Shown here piece after piece: positions 4,481 to 5,076 of a stretch of 5,076 nt of DNA (its first letter is position 1; each line of letters opens with the position of its first letter). The notes beneath the pieces are model-generated. The model was not told the DNA's origin, searched no databases, and saw only the letters and a program-made list of their open reading frames with translations. The stretch is taken from the NCBI GenBank assembly GCA_028875085.1, contig JAPPFU010000272.1, positions 1 to 5,076 on the forward strand, read 5' to 3'. A program made the position numbers and the translations under genes. This DNA comes from Chloroflexota bacterium. GTDB taxonomy: Bacteria > Chloroflexota > Dehalococcoidia > Lucifugimonadales > Australimonadaceae.

Positions 4481-5076
4481 CTAGGCGGGGACGCCGGGGC
4501 GCTCGAAGAGCACCTGCACGTCGCCGGTGTTGCGGGTGGCGAAACCCGCCTCGCAGAGCGCGAGGTAGTAGTCCCACGTGCGGATGAAGCGCTCGTCGTA
4601 GCCGGCGGCGCGTACCTGGTCGATGGCCGCCCAGAAGCGCTCGCGCCATTCGTGGAGGGTGCGGACGTAGTGCGCGCCGATGTCCGTAGCCGACGTAACG
4701 ACGAACCCGGCGGCGTTGCTTGCCCGCTCCATCTCGGCTAGCGACGGCAGCACGCCGCCGGGGAAGATGTACTTCTGTATCCAGTTCACGCCGTCGCGCT
4801 GGGCGGGGAAGTCGCGCTCGGGCACGGTGATGACCTGCATGGCGAGGCGTCCGCCCGGCGCAAGAACGCGAGCGCAGGCGTGGAAGAAGGCTTCGAAGAA
4901 CTCCGCGCCGACGGCCTCGAACATCTCGATGGAGACGATCTTGTCGAACCGCCCGTCGAGGTCGCGGTAGTCGCGCAGTTCGATGGCGGCGCGGCCCCCC
5001 CCGGCCGGCACCGCGCCCCCCGCGGGGGGGCGGCGCCGGGGGCGCCGCGGGGGGGGGTTGGGGGTTAAGCCGGAGC
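4481..5076 (-). CDS. Cyclopropane-fatty-acyl-phospholipid synthase (CFA)-like SAM methyltransferase, N-terminus missing
   Basis: The reliable part is the C-terminal half of a CFA synthase family protein; the frame is open to the right edge. Numbering from a GTG at 5011, it reads 'IELRDYRD' (10-17), 'FDKIVSIEMFEAVG' (22-35), 'RVLAPGGRLAMQVIT' (48-62), 'NWIQKYIFPGGVLPSL' (76-91), 'IGAHYVRTLHEWRERF' (111-126) and 'YYLALCEAGF'. Such enzymes methylate the double bond of membrane lipid acyl chains using SAM, giving cyclopropane, methyl or methylene groups. Of the bicarbonate-site residues of E. coli Cfa, Glu (here 32), Ile (61) and Tyr (115) are kept, but His266 is Gln59. That resembles a broader CFA-like subfamily, so methyl- or furan-fatty-acid chemistry is possible. 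The GTG at 5011 is not a real start: the SAM-binding motif I ('D-x-G-C-G-x-G') should lie upstream, and sequence beyond about 4995 looks corrupted. The stop faces that of the oxidoreductase 4 bases away. Confidence 0.85.
   Translation of the reverse strand, partial: SGLTPNPPPRRPRRRPPAGGAVPAGGGRAAIELRDYRDLDGRFDKIVSIEMFEAVGAEFFEAFFHACARVLAPGGRLAMQVITVPERDFPAQRDGVNWIQKYIFPGGVLPSLAEMERASNAAGFVVTSATDIGAHYVRTLHEWRERFWAAIDQVRAAGYDERFIRTWDYYLALCEAGFATRNTGDVQVLFERPGVPA
4995..5076. other. Low-complexity G/C homopolymer tail, probable contig-end artefact
   Basis: The last 82 bases hold runs of C8 (4995-5002), C6 (5016-5021), G7 (5024-5030), G5 (5038-5042) and G9 (5049-5057). They also hold a perfect 7-bp hairpin, CGGCGCC (5031-5037) with GGCGCCG (5041-5047). 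The rest of the window has no such runs. Conserved methyltransferase sequence ('GRAAIELRDY') stops making sense exactly here. This fits poor base calls or misassembly at a contig end, although a real GC-rich structure cannot be excluded. Confidence 0.7.

Noticed and set aside
3432..4484. A 350-residue plus-strand open frame overlapping the oxidoreductase in another frame
   Set aside because: It is Arg/Gly/Pro-rich with no recognisable domain, while the other frame encodes a complete MDR protein with its own ribosome site.

Overview
The window is a high-GC bacterial fragment (about two thirds G+C or more), coding nearly end to end. Strong GGAGG-type ribosome binding sites, GTG as well as ATG starts, and long antisense shadow ORFs fit a GC-rich environmental bacterium. 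The gene set suggests Chloroflexota or Actinomycetota, but no marker fixes the phylum. No tRNA, rRNA, CRISPR array, insertion sequence or phage gene was seen.

Layout, left to right. A SnoaL-like/ester cyclase gene runs off the left edge (1-428, minus). Two bases before it ends a dienelactone hydrolase family gene (431-1201, minus). A 78-base gap with a promoter-like -35/-10 and a hairpin separates this pair from pyruvate kinase (1280-2704 or 2713, minus). A short divergent gap leads to a small antibiotic biosynthesis monooxygenase (ABM) gene resembling LsrG (2771-3073, plus). Its stop codon overlaps that of a carboxymuconolactone decarboxylase family gene (3070-3396, minus). A 114-base divergent gap with a perfect 9-bp hairpin precedes a zinc-free NADPH:quinone oxidoreductase (3511-4476, plus). 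That gene ends 4 bases from the end of a cyclopropane-fatty-acid-synthase-like methyltransferase (4481 to the right edge, minus), which is incomplete.

Function. Pyruvate kinase is the only core metabolic enzyme. The others are small accessory enzymes of families met in degradation or detoxification of aromatic, quinone or reactive carbonyl compounds, plus one lipid-modifying enzyme. They alternate in strand and do not form one operon; only the hydrolase/cyclase pair looks co-transcribed. No complete pathway can be reconstructed.

The last roughly 80 bases (from about 4995) are homopolymer runs and nested GC palindromes where conserved methyltransferase sequence should continue. They look like a contig-end artefact. 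I found no convincing new multi-gene system. The most useful leads are altered active-site residues in the methyltransferase, the hydrolase and pyruvate kinase, and a symmetric -10-like palindrome between two divergent genes.
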